NCBI GenBank assembly: GCA_035626235.1
Contig: DASPOB010000074.1
Location: forward strand, 1-32,973
DNA: 32,973 nt
Origin: DATFYP01 sp035626235
Lineage (GTDB): Archaea > Thermoproteota > Nitrososphaeria > Nitrososphaerales > Gagatemarchaeaceae
Direction: 5' to 3'
Positions 15,392 to 22,422 of the stretch are shown in pieces. The notes beneath the pieces were generated by a model. The model saw nothing but the letters and a program-made list of their open reading frames with translations. It was not told the origin of the DNA and did not search any database. The translations under genes and the position numbers were made by a program. Each line of letters begins with the position of its first letter. Within the stretch, counting starts at the first letter, position 1.

Positions 15392-16857
15392 GTCCCAGTG
15401 CTTATCGTGGACGCGTAGTCGCTGCTCGCCCGAATCAGCCGGTCGATGTCTGCATTCTGATGAGATGTCGAAACCGCCCCTGCGTGGCCAGGGAGAACGA
15501 AGACTCCGTTTGAAAGCAGGTGCATTGCATACCCCATCGCCAGCGTCTTGTCTTCGGCGGCGGCGTCCTCGGCGCTCATGGGCTTTGGCCCAAAATGCGT
15601 GAAGAAGAGCGACCCCATCCCCGTCGTGTGAGTCTGGATGCCCCGTTCGTCGAATGCCCTATCCACCCCCGACCTGAGCCTCTTGCCCGCTTCCTCGAGC
15701 CTAAGGTAGACTTTTCCCCGATTTCTTCGCAAGAACTTGGTCGTAGCGAGTCCGGCAGCCATTGAAAGTGGGTTCTCCGAGAAGGTCCCCCCTCCGATGG
15801 AGACGAATCGGTCTCTCCTGGATGGGTCGGCCATGGAGATTATTTCCCTCTGACCGCAGACCAGCCCTATCGGCAGCCCCCCGCCCACTATCTTGCCTAG
15901 GCTCGCCAGGTCAGGCTTGACCCCGTACCGCTCCTGGGCCCCTCCGAGCGACAGCCTGTACCCCGTGATTATCTCGTCAAACGCGAGGAGCGCCCCGTCG
16001 TGCTGCGTGAGCTCGCGAAGGCCCTTCAGGTACGCCGGGTCCGCAGGGATGCACCCTCCCGCCCCGAGGACAGGCTCCAAGAACACCACGGCCACGTCGT
16101 GCCTCGCCTCTCTCATCGCCCTTTCCACTGCTTCAAGGTCGTTGAACCTGACGGTGATCAGGCTCGACTGTTCCGACGGAAGAATCCCTTCGCCTTCCGC
16201 CCGGTCAAAGGGTCTGTGGACCCCCTTGTTCAGCTCCGTGTTGTATCCGTGCCATCCTCCTGCTATCTTGATCGCCGTGCTCCTTCGCGTGTAGGCCCTT
16301 GCCAGTCTCACGAGGTACATCGTGGCCTCGGCTCCCGAGTTGCAGAACCTCAGCATCTCGGCGCAGGGGACGCTGCGCTGCACCTCTTCTCCCAGCTCCA
16401 GGGACATCCTGCTGCTCATTCCGTAGTGAGTCCCTCTGCCGACCTGCCTCCTCAGCGCCTCGACCACCACGGCCGGCGAGTGCCCCAGTATGAGCGCCAG
16501 GTGCCCCATCCAGTAGTCGACGTACCTGTTTCCGTCCTCGTCCCAGACGTGCTGCCCATTCGCCCTTTTCAGGAACAGAGGGTACGGAGAGTAGAACCTA
16601 GCGTTGTGGTTGACCCCGCCGGCGAAGACCTTCTTGGACCGGCCATATAGTCGGCCGGACAGAGTCGTCTTCGCGACGTAATCGGGTCTCAACGACCTCT
16701 CACCGCCCTGCCTCGGTATATGAAACATCGCCTGGAGCGCGTGGACGGGCGCAGGCGGGGGCGGCTGACCGGATACCATGCTTTCCCTGCTTTCCCTGCT
16801 TTCCTCCCAGACGTCGTACCGTGCACTCCGTAGTCCGTCGGCAAAGAAACCCTCCAC
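15385..16857 (-). CDS. class III aminotransferase, glutamate-1-semialdehyde 2,1-aminomutase-like
   Basis: The PLP-dependent class III fold is clear: GGVNHNARFYSPYPLFLKRANG, LRFCNSGAEATMYLVRLAR, GGWHGYN, LLAFDEIITGYRLSLGGAQ and the PLP lysine in ASLGKIVGGGLPIGL, then ENPLSMAAGLA. It is closest in motif to HemL, which makes 5-aminolevulinate. Other enzymes share these motifs and no heme precursor gene is adjacent, so I leave the symbol blank. The GTG at 16857 gives 490 aa, about 45-60 longer than usual. The extra N-terminus is low-complexity (ESRESRES from a nine-base repeat), and an ATG at 16728 or 16779 could be the real start. A weak TATA-like AAATCATA at 16885-16892 fits the GTG. Confidence 0.85.
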   Translation of the reverse strand: MEGFFADGLRSARYDVWEESRESRESMVSGQPPPPAPVHALQAMFHIPRQGGERSLRPDYVAKTTLSGRLYGRSKKVFAGGVNHNARFYSPYPLFLKRANGQHVWDEDGNRYVDYWMGHLALILGHSPAVVVEALRRQVGRGTHYGMSSRMSLELGEEVQRSVPCAEMLRFCNSGAEATMYLVRLARAYTRRSTAIKIAGGWHGYNTELNKGVHRPFDRAEGEGILPSEQSSLITVRFNDLEAVERAMREARHDVAVVFLEPVLGAGGCIPADPAYLKGLRELTQHDGALLAFDEIITGYRLSLGGAQERYGVKPDLASLGKIVGGGLPIGLVCGQREIISMADPSRRDRFVSIGGGTFSENPLSMAAGLATTKFLRRNRGKVYLRLEEAGKRLRSGVDRAFDERGIQTHTTGMGSLFFTHFGPKPMSAEDAAAEDKTLAMGYAMHLLSNGVFVLPGHAGAVSTSHQNADIDRLIRASSDYASTISTGTK

Positions 16858-16905
16858 TTTGCAATGGGTCGGGACGCGTAATCTGTATGATTTGGGAATT
16901 GGGAC

Positions 16906-16935
16906 GATTCATGCGCGAATTCTCGCGCATGAATC
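16906..16935. repeat. 30-bp perfect palindrome between divergent genes
   Basis: Arms GATTCATGCGCGA (16906-16918) and TCGCGCATGAATC (16923-16935) are perfect 13-bp inverted copies around ATTC. It lies about 50 nt before the aminotransferase GTG and about 70 nt before the ATG of the surface protein. It is not followed by a T run, so an operator is more likely than a terminator. Confidence 0.7.
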
Positions 16936-16971
16936 TCAAATCAATGACGATGCAGCACACGGCACATCTTC

Positions 16972-16978
16972 CTTAATA
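16972..16978 (+). promoter_or_regulatory. TATA-like box for the 17006 gene
   Basis: CTTAATA lies 28-34 nt before the ATG at 17006. Confidence 0.5.
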
Positions 16979-17005
16979 GCGGTCAGGATTTCCTAAACAT
17001 TAACT

Positions 17006-17860
17006 ATGAAAAACTACGCACGCGCTCTTCTACCTACTGCACTTCTCGTAGCATCGACCTTCCTCCTCATCGCCGCGCCCGCGGCGCATGCGACCACATC
17101 GTACACTGTCCAGGTTGGCTATGCGGACAACCTGAGGCCCACGCCTTTCTTCCCATCGCCATGGTGCGGTGACTCCGGCGTTGCCTTGTTCGCCGCCACT
17201 GGCGAGCCCTGCATTGCTGGGGATACACAGTTCGACGATGGAGCAATCCTCGTGACCAACACTGGAACCAACTCGCTCACGATTAACGACCTGTCCGTCA
17301 ACCTTCACCCCGCCGTGGGCTCGCCCACGTTCAGCATCTGGGGCTCCTACCTTCCATTTACCCTGAACTCAGGTCAAAGCGCCATCTTCGCTCAGACGGG
17401 AGACTCGGAGAGCTTCGACACGAGCGACTTTCCACTTTCCTTGCCCGTAGCTGACAACCCTGCCAACAATTGCAGCACCGGGCCGCAGTCCACAACGGCA
17501 ATCTGCACCACAAACGCTCCTGAAATCACAATCACCGTGAACGGTGTTCCGACAAACTACTTCGATAACGGGCACACGTTGGACACCGGTGGGCAGGACG
17601 CAGTCAATTACAATCCCTGCATCAACCCGGCAGACTCACCTGGCAACTGCAACGAATCACTACAGTGGCGAGACATAACCCTGACCTGTGGCACCTCTTG
17701 CCCAGGCGGGGGAACGACGGTCCCAGAATTCAGCCTCCCTGTCATCGCGGTAGCCGCGGTGTCTTTCCTGGGCGTACTGCTGCTCGGGAGAAGACTCCAA
17801 TCGAAGGCCAGCCGCACATCTGAAAGCACGAGCATCGGTAGAACAACACGCTCCGCATAG
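17006..17860 (+). CDS. secreted surface protein with PEF-CTERM-like sorting tail
   Basis: The protein (284 aa) begins with a signal peptide (ALLPTALLVASTFLLIAAPAAHA). The middle is a beta-rich extracellular domain with eleven cysteines, including WCGDSG, GEPCIAG, NNCSTG, ATCTT-like AICTT, NPCINP, GNCNE and TCGTSC, which suggests disulfide bonds. The last part is VPEFSLPVIAVAAVSFLGVLLLG followed by basic residues. Such a VPEF motif plus membrane helix plus Arg tail is the architecture of PEF/PEFG-CTERM signals processed by archaeosortases in archaea, including thaumarchaeotes. No sortase is present in this window. The gene lies across a 30-bp palindrome from the aminotransferase gene and is followed by a strong terminator. 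Its exact role is unknown. Confidence 0.82.
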   Translation: MKNYARALLPTALLVASTFLLIAAPAAHATTSYTVQVGYADNLRPTPFFPSPWCGDSGVALFAATGEPCIAGDTQFDDGAILVTNTGTNSLTINDLSVNLHPAVGSPTFSIWGSYLPFTLNSGQSAIFAQTGDSESFDTSDFPLSLPVADNPANNCSTGPQSTTAICTTNAPEITITVNGVPTNYFDNGHTLDTGGQDAVNYNPCINPADSPGNCNESLQWRDITLTCGTSCPGGGTTVPEFSLPVIAVAAVSFLGVLLLGRRLQSKASRTSESTSIGRTTRSA

Positions 17861-17869
17861 ATTGAGTTG

Positions 17870-17904
17870 GGCGTTGCCCTGAGGGCAGCGCCGAACCCCT
17901 TTTT
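17870..17904 (+). terminator. strong intrinsic-type terminator
   Basis: GGCGTTGCCC (17870-17879) pairs with GGGCAGCGCC (17883-17892), ten pairs with one G-T, around TGA. A run of five Ts follows at 17900-17904. It ends the surface-protein transcript ten bases after its stop. Confidence 0.7.
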
Positions 17905-18066
17905 GTATCGCATCCGGCATATTCCGTCGCTGTCAAAGCCATCACTGGCGAACCACAGGCTGCTGTCAGCGGAGTCGGACTCCTTACGCATATTCCTGCA
18001 CCACGAAGGGCCTGAATCACGCGGGGCCACAACTCCCATTAGTGGGTCTACCAATCGGATTCAGAA

Positions 18067-18981
18067 ATGGAGTTCGTACTGGGGCTGGAGTCACCCTTCA
18101 GCCTGGACTACACCCTGGAGAGCGGTCAGGTGTTCCGCTGGGAGAACAGGGGCGAATGGTGGTACGGCGTCCTTCCGATGGGAGTCATCAAAGTTAAGCA
18201 GGAGGCCGACTCGATCAGATGTGTATCCAGCTCCGAATCGATGGACGGGGCCTTCGTGAGGTCCTACTTCCGGCTGGACGAGCAGCTCGAGCCCATCCTC
18301 GCTTCGATCATGAAGGACAGCACCATGGCGTCGGCAGTGCAGAGGTTCTACGGCCTCCGCCTGATCAGGCAGGAGTTCTGGGAGTGCTTGGCCTCCTTCT
18401 TGCTCGCGACCAACGCGAACATCCCTCGCATAAAGAAGATGGTCTCTTCAGTCTGTTCCACGTTCGGTGACCCGACAGAGTTCGAGGGGCTGAAGTACTT
18501 TCGATTCCCCCCTCCCGAAAGGCTGGCCGAAGCGCAGGTGGCCGAGCTCAGGGAGTGCGGGCTCGGGTACAGGGCGCCCTTCTTAAGACGCGTCGCCGAG
18601 TCGGTCTCCAGTGGGGCCGTAGACGGAGGGGAGATTGAACTGAAGAACTACGAGCAGGCGCATTCGGCCCTGCTGAAGGTCTTCTCCGGCGAGAAGCTGC
18701 TCCTCGGCGTGGGCCCGAAGGTGGCAGACTGCGTGCTTCTCTACTCTTGCGGGAAGGACGACGCCTTCCCAATCGACGTTTGGGTGGCCAGGGAGCTGGC
18801 TGACTCCTACCCAAGGCTGGTCGACCCCAGCGTCCTGAAAAAACTGTCCCGGGAGCACGGGGGGAAGCTCACCTATCGCGAGTACGCAGACCTTTCACGG
18901 GCTGCGAGAGGATACTTCGGGCCCTACTCGGGCTACGCCCAACAGTATCTCTACATGTACGGAAGGGTCCGGGACCAGTAA
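18067..18981 (+). CDS. ogg: 8-oxoguanine DNA glycosylase/AP lyase, Ogg1 type
   Basis: The protein (304 aa) has an OGG_N-like beta domain at the N-terminus (FSLDYTLESGQVFRW). The HhH-GPD domain follows, with LLATNANIPRIKKMV, then the hairpin LLLGVGPKVADCVLLYSCGKDDAFPIDVWVAREL. Lys of GPKVADC aligns with the catalytic Lys of human OGG1 and Asp of PIDVW with its catalytic Asp. It removes 8-oxoguanine from DNA and cleaves the abasic site. The N-terminal domain makes it an Ogg1-type enzyme and not the shorter Ogg2 or AGOG. I could not find a convincing TATA box; CCATTA at 18037-18042 is weak. The gene converges on the ribosomal protein gene with only four bases between them. Confidence 0.93.
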   Translation: MEFVLGLESPFSLDYTLESGQVFRWENRGEWWYGVLPMGVIKVKQEADSIRCVSSSESMDGAFVRSYFRLDEQLEPILASIMKDSTMASAVQRFYGLRLIRQEFWECLASFLLATNANIPRIKKMVSSVCSTFGDPTEFEGLKYFRFPPPERLAEAQVAELRECGLGYRAPFLRRVAESVSSGAVDGGEIELKNYEQAHSALLKVFSGEKLLLGVGPKVADCVLLYSCGKDDAFPIDVWVARELADSYPRLVDPSVLKKLSREHGGKLTYREYADLSRAARGYFGPYSGYAQQYLYMYGRVRDQ

Positions 18982-18985
18982 CGAG

Positions 18986-19363
18986 CTAGGTTTCCTTCTT
19001 CCTTGGCGCCCTCTTCCTGGGCGCTGGCTGAGCCTTCTGCGGGGCCGCCGCTTCGGCCTTCTTCGACGCGACGTACCACTTCTTTATGGCGGCGACGTTC
19101 GCCTGAATCGTGCTTCTCCTCCTCAAGTCGACTGGCACCTGCCACTTCAAGGCGAGGCCCAGCGGGAGCCCTCCCTCGGCGAGCTCTCTCATAGAAAATC
19201 CCTTCCCGTCCCTGTTGATCGTGCCCGTGCCGTGCCTGGCGCTCACGAGAGCCCCCGGGATTCGGCCCGATGGCCTGGTTGGCCTCGGCTTCCCAGCCTT
19301 GGTGGAACCTTCGGTGCCTTCCTTCTTCTTGGCTCGGGGCTTCGCCCTGCTCCTGACGCTCAA
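18986..19363 (-). CDS. rpl13e: ribosomal protein eL13 (L13e)
   Basis: The conserved core is ARHGTGTINRDGKGFSMREL, LPLGLALKWQVPVDLRRRST and IQANVAAIKKWY, which matches the eukaryotic/archaeal L13e pattern of GFS, hydrophobic helix, PVDxRR and NV. Both ends are Lys/Arg/Ala/Pro-rich tails, as expected for rRNA contact. The TTG start at 19363 lies a leaderless distance from GTTTTAA at 19391-19397. eL13 is present in several TACK groups and generally missing from euryarchaea, so this gene is a useful lineage marker (established knowledge). At 125 aa it is longer than minimal archaeal versions because of the tails. Confidence 0.9.
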   Translation of the reverse strand: MSVRSRAKPRAKKKEGTEGSTKAGKPRPTRPSGRIPGALVSARHGTGTINRDGKGFSMRELAEGGLPLGLALKWQVPVDLRRRSTIQANVAAIKKWYVASKKAEAAAPQKAQPAPRKRAPRKKET

Positions 19364-19390
19364 CTGGAGAGGAACCCCCCATCGGTCTCG

Positions 19391-19397
19391 TTAAAAC
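19391..19397 (-). promoter_or_regulatory. TATA-like box for eL13
   Basis: Read on the minus strand, GTTTTAA is 28-34 nt before the TTG at 19363. Confidence 0.5.
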
Positions 19398-19408
19398 GGT
19401 TTCTTGAA

Positions 19409-19423
19409 CCGGGGCCGCCCCGG
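19409..19423 (-). terminator. GC-rich hairpin after the 19897 membrane gene
   Basis: CCGGGG and CCCCGG pair around a three-base loop, 13 bases past the stop of the membrane protein and just before the eL13 promoter. Only a weak T-rich stretch follows, so function is uncertain. Confidence 0.3.
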
Positions 19424-19435
19424 CCACGACCTGGG

Positions 19436-19897
19436 CTAGGGTCGCTTCGGGCTCCTCGACCCGACGTACATGGCCAGCGCGCCCAGAGCGGTCAGCAGGA
19501 CACCGGCCCCCTCCATGGGGGCGCTCTGCAGAACGAGGAAACCGGGAATGAAGACGGCGTCGGCGCCAAGGATCAGGACGATGACTCCCGCAGCAAAGAG
19601 CTTGCCGTTGGAAATCGGGACGGGGGGCGTCCCCTTCGCGCCCGGTGCGGTAACTGGCGCCGGCCCCGGCACCCTCCTCCAGGTGGGAAACCCTCCTTTC
19701 ATGAGGCCCATCGGGAAGAAGAGGACACCAAGCGCTAGGATTATGCTGGAGGTCCCCTGGGCGGCCCCGGGCTCGGGACTGGGAATCAAGCAGTAGCAAG
19801 AATCACCCGCTGAATTCATCGGTCCGTAGAAGAGCACGATCCCCGCGGCTCCGACGAGTATGAAGAACAGGGATAGTGCCAGGAACTCGGAGTCCAA
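19436..19897 (-). CDS. small four-helix membrane protein of unknown function
   Basis: The protein has 153 residues with about four hydrophobic helices: residues 5-24 (FLALSLFFILVGAAGIVLFY), 50-66 (SIILALGVLFFPMGLM), 99-119 (LFAAGVIVLILGADAVFIPG) and 127-144. A Pro/Gly/Ala-rich cytoplasmic or external loop (about 70-93) separates the two pairs. A small loop after helix 1 has two Cys (DSCYC). The TTG start at 19897 is supported by CTTTTAAG at 19926-19933. I do not recognise a family and the neighbours give no hint. Confidence 0.7.
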   Translation of the reverse strand: MDSEFLALSLFFILVGAAGIVLFYGPMNSAGDSCYCLIPSPEPGAAQGTSSIILALGVLFFPMGLMKGGFPTWRRVPGPAPVTAPGAKGTPPVPISNGKLFAAGVIVLILGADAVFIPGFLVLQSAPMEGAGVLLTALGALAMYVGSRSPKRP

Positions 19898-19925
19898 CGT
19901 GCGTTGAGTCGTTCGCCAGACTTCT

Positions 19926-19933
19926 CTTAAAAG
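19926..19933 (-). promoter_or_regulatory. TATA-like box for the 19897 gene
   Basis: Read on the minus strand, CTTTTAAG is 29-36 nt before the TTG start. Confidence 0.5.
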
Positions 19934-19999
19934 TTTCTTCTCATGAATCGGTTCGTCGAGGGAAGGCTGGACTCGGGACTGGGAACAACCCCTAGGAAG

Positions 20000-20503
20000 T
20001 CAGTCGGGCTCCCCGACGGTCGCTCCGAAGGGGCCAATTCTTGACGAAATCAGGTCGCAGACATGGTTCGGGCTGGGAATGTCCTCCAGCTGCTCAGCCA
20101 CCCCCCCGCCCATTAGACGGACGCTGCCGCGCCCTGCCTTGAGTATCATGAAAACGGTGCCGCAGTCGAACCTCTTCGCGAGTACGCCTTGCGACACCGA
20201 GATGTCAAGGATGTCCTGATAGCGGACCGAGTCGGCGCCCCTGAAGAGCCGTTTCACTGTCAGACCTTCGTCGAAGATTTCGATTCTCGTTTCGTACTTT
20301 ATTCCGACCACTATCAGGAGCAGCCCGACCGAGATTGCGAGGAATATCAGGTAGTGTACGAGATTGGCCGGAGTGATCTCTAGGAAAATCGAGAATACGC
20401 CGATTGCGATGAGGCCCTTCAGGAATGTCTTGGCGACCCTGGGCCTCAGCCTAAGGGTCGCAGGTTCGGCGGGGCCCTCACTTGTAGAGCCAGCAGGAGA
20501 CAT
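20000..20503 (-). CDS. membrane protein with bacterial-PH-like domain
   Basis: The protein (167 aa) has a short N-terminal tail and two adjacent membrane helices (FLKGLIAIGVFSIFLEI and LVHYLIFLAISVGLLLIVVGI). A soluble beta-rich part follows, starting YETRIEIFDEGLTVKRLFRGADSVRYQDILDISVSQG and then VFMILKAGRGSVRL. Two helices followed by this strand pattern resemble the bPH2 (YdbS/DUF304) class. Its ATG at 20503 lies inside the last codons of the peptide-transporter ATPase gene, with 26 bp of overlap, so it is the last gene of that operon. A role in the membrane next to the transporter is possible but not shown. Confidence 0.72.
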   Translation of the reverse strand: MSPAGSTSEGPAEPATLRLRPRVAKTFLKGLIAIGVFSIFLEITPANLVHYLIFLAISVGLLLIVVGIKYETRIEIFDEGLTVKRLFRGADSVRYQDILDISVSQGVLAKRFDCGTVFMILKAGRGSVRLMGGGVAEQLEDIPSPNHVCDLISSRIGPFGATVGEPD

Positions 20504-21437
20504 CCTCGTCCTCGACCTTGATGGGTTTCGGGTCGTCCGTCCTGCAGATGTCCATGGCGTGGGGGCACCTGGGGTTGTACCTGCAGCCTGGCGGCAAGTT
20601 GACCATGCTCGGCACCTCTCCGGTGGGGGGCGCCACTTCTTTCGTGTCCAGGGAAGGCACGGACTTCAAGAGCGCCTGCGTGTATGGGTGCTTCGGAGAG
20701 CCTATCACGCTCTTCGTCGGCCCCGCCTCGATAATCTCTCCAGCGTACATGGTCATCGTCCGGTCGGAGATGAACCGCGCCACTGCGATGTTGTGCGTGA
20801 TGAAAAGGTATGTGAGCTTGAACTCGTTTCTGAGGTCCAGAAGCAGGTTGAGCACTTGGGACTGGACCGACGCGTCGAGGGCTGAGGTGGGCTCGTCCAG
20901 TATGACAAGCTTCGGCGTGGAGATTATCGCCCTCGCGACCGCGACCCTCTGTCGCTGTCCCCCTGAGAGGTCGCGGGGACGGCGTTCAGCGAAGTTGTGC
21001 TCCAGACCCACTGAATCGAGCGCCTTGTCAACTGCAGCGTCCTTGGCCGCCTTCCCGTAACCGAGCTTCTGCAGCGGCTCCCTCACTATCGCCCTTACCG
21101 TCGCCCTGGGGTCTAGGCTCTCGAACGGGTTCTGAAAGACCATCTGGATTTCCCTACGGATCCGGCCGAGGTTTCTCTTGGACACGTCCTCTCCGGAGTA
21201 GAGGATGCTGCCTTCCGTAGGGGTCTCCAAGGTCGCTATCATCCTGCCCAAGGTCGTCTTCCCGCATCCGCTCTCCCCTACGAGAGCGAGCACCTCCCCC
21301 TCCTGGATTCTGATGTTGACGTCGTCCACTGCTTTCACCAGGGGAGGGAACTGCCTCAGCAGCGTCTCGAGGACTCCGGTCTTGCCGGTCCTGAAGTACT
21401 TCTTCAGGCCTACCGTCTCAACTAGTGTTCCCGCCAT
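20478..21437 (-). CDS. oppF: oligopeptide/dipeptide ABC transporter ATPase (OppF/DppF)
   Basis: All ABC motifs are present: Walker A GESGCGKTT, Q-loop VFQNPFESLDPR, signature LSGGQRQRVAVARAI, Walker B LVILDEPTSALDASVQ and the switch His in FITHN. The C-terminal Opp extension carries CRYNPRCPHAMDIC and a last Cys near VSCWLYK, the conserved cysteine set of this family that can hold an iron-sulfur cluster. The N-terminal region includes an inserted segment (FRTGKTGVLETLLRQFPPLVKAV) typical of the F subunit. It pairs with OppD to drive peptide import. It overlaps oppD by 20 bp. Confidence 0.94.
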   Translation of the reverse strand: MAGTLVETVGLKKYFRTGKTGVLETLLRQFPPLVKAVDDVNIRIQEGEVLALVGESGCGKTTLGRMIATLETPTEGSILYSGEDVSKRNLGRIRREIQMVFQNPFESLDPRATVRAIVREPLQKLGYGKAAKDAAVDKALDSVGLEHNFAERRPRDLSGGQRQRVAVARAIISTPKLVILDEPTSALDASVQSQVLNLLLDLRNEFKLTYLFITHNIAVARFISDRTMTMYAGEIIEAGPTKSVIGSPKHPYTQALLKSVPSLDTKEVAPPTGEVPSMVNLPPGCRYNPRCPHAMDICRTDDPKPIKVEDEDVSCWLYK

Positions 21438-22422
21438 GCAAGAAGCACCTCACCAGCGCCCCGTCTTTTTCGGTCTCAGGGGGCGACTTCGAACTGCAGA
21501 TCTCCATCGCGTAAGGACAGCGCGGGTGGAAGCGGCACCCGCTTGGGGGGCTGAGCATGTTCGCCGCCGAGCCCGAGATGGACGTCAGCCTCCCCTGGTC
21601 CTTCGTGGTCCTCGGGACGCTCGCTATCAACGCCTGCGAATAAGGATGAAGGGCGTTCCTGGTGATGTGCCCAGCCTCCCCCATCTCGACCACCTCCCCC
21701 GCGTACATCACGACCATCCTGTCGCATATGCTGTAGGCCACGTTTATGTCATGAGTGATGAAGATGATGGACATCCTGTACTCGCGCTGGAGTTCCCGCA
21801 TCAGCTTGAGGACCTGGGCTTGCACGGTCACGTCCAGGGCCGAAGTGGGCTCGTCCGCAATCATCAGTTTGGGCCGCATGACAAGGCCCATGGCGATGAC
21901 GACCCGTTGGATCTGTCCCCCGGAGAGCTGGTGCGGGTACCGCGTAATGATCGATTCGGGGTCAGGCATGCGGACGTCTTCGAGTTTCTTGACAGCTTCC
22001 TTGCGTGCTTCACCCTCGCTGAACGGGGCATTCGTGTGCCTGGCCCTCGAGTGAATCGCCTCCAGCATCTGGACGTCTACGCGCTTCACCGGGTTCAGTG
22101 TGTTCAGGGGGTCCTGGAATATCATGAACGCAGTGCTTCCTCTCATTCTGACGACCTCGCGGTTGCTCATGGTGGCGACGTCTTTTCCGTCGAGCATCAG
22201 GCGCCCAGCCGAGTAGCTCGCGTTGAGGGGCAGGAGACGGACTATTGCGAGGCCAAGGGTCGACTTGCCGCATCCGCTCTCACCCACTAATGCCACGCTC
22301 TCGCCCTCACCAACCGTGAGGTTCACGCCGTTCAGCGCCTTGAGCGTCCCGTAGACCGTCCTGTAGGTGATTGCAAGGTTCTCTACGTCCACTATGTCCT
22401 TCCCGGTACCAGGCGTGGGCAT
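21418..22422 (-). CDS. oppD: oligopeptide/dipeptide ABC transporter ATPase (OppD/DppD)
   Basis: This 334-aa ATPase has Walker A GESGCGKST, Q-loop MIFQDPLNTLNP, signature LSGGQIQRVVIAMGL, Walker B LMIADEPTSALDVTVQ and switch His in FITHD. The C-terminal extension has CRFHPRCPYAMEIC and VRCFLH, the same cysteine motif as its partner. The order permease, permease, D, F is standard for Opp/Dpp operons. Its ATG (22422) follows the oppC stop directly. The pair powers uptake of short peptides. Confidence 0.95.
   Translation of the reverse strand: MPTPGTGKDIVDVENLAITYRTVYGTLKALNGVNLTVGEGESVALVGESGCGKSTLGLAIVRLLPLNASYSAGRLMLDGKDVATMSNREVVRMRGSTAFMIFQDPLNTLNPVKRVDVQMLEAIHSRARHTNAPFSEGEARKEAVKKLEDVRMPDPESIITRYPHQLSGGQIQRVVIAMGLVMRPKLMIADEPTSALDVTVQAQVLKLMRELQREYRMSIIFITHDINVAYSICDRMVVMYAGEVVEMGEAGHITRNALHPYSQALIASVPRTTKDQGRLTSISGSAANMLSPPSGCRFHPRCPYAMEICSSKSPPETEKDGALVRCFLHGGNTS

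Noticed and set aside
15385..16857. Confident assignment as hemL in a heme operon
   Set aside because: Motifs fit GSA aminomutase, but several class III aminotransferases share them and no other tetrapyrrole precursor gene is adjacent.
18951..19799. 282-residue minus-strand frame across eL13 and the neighbouring membrane gene
   Set aside because: It covers two genes that each have clear family or membrane features and their own promoters; its translation is Arg/Glu/Gly-rich low complexity.
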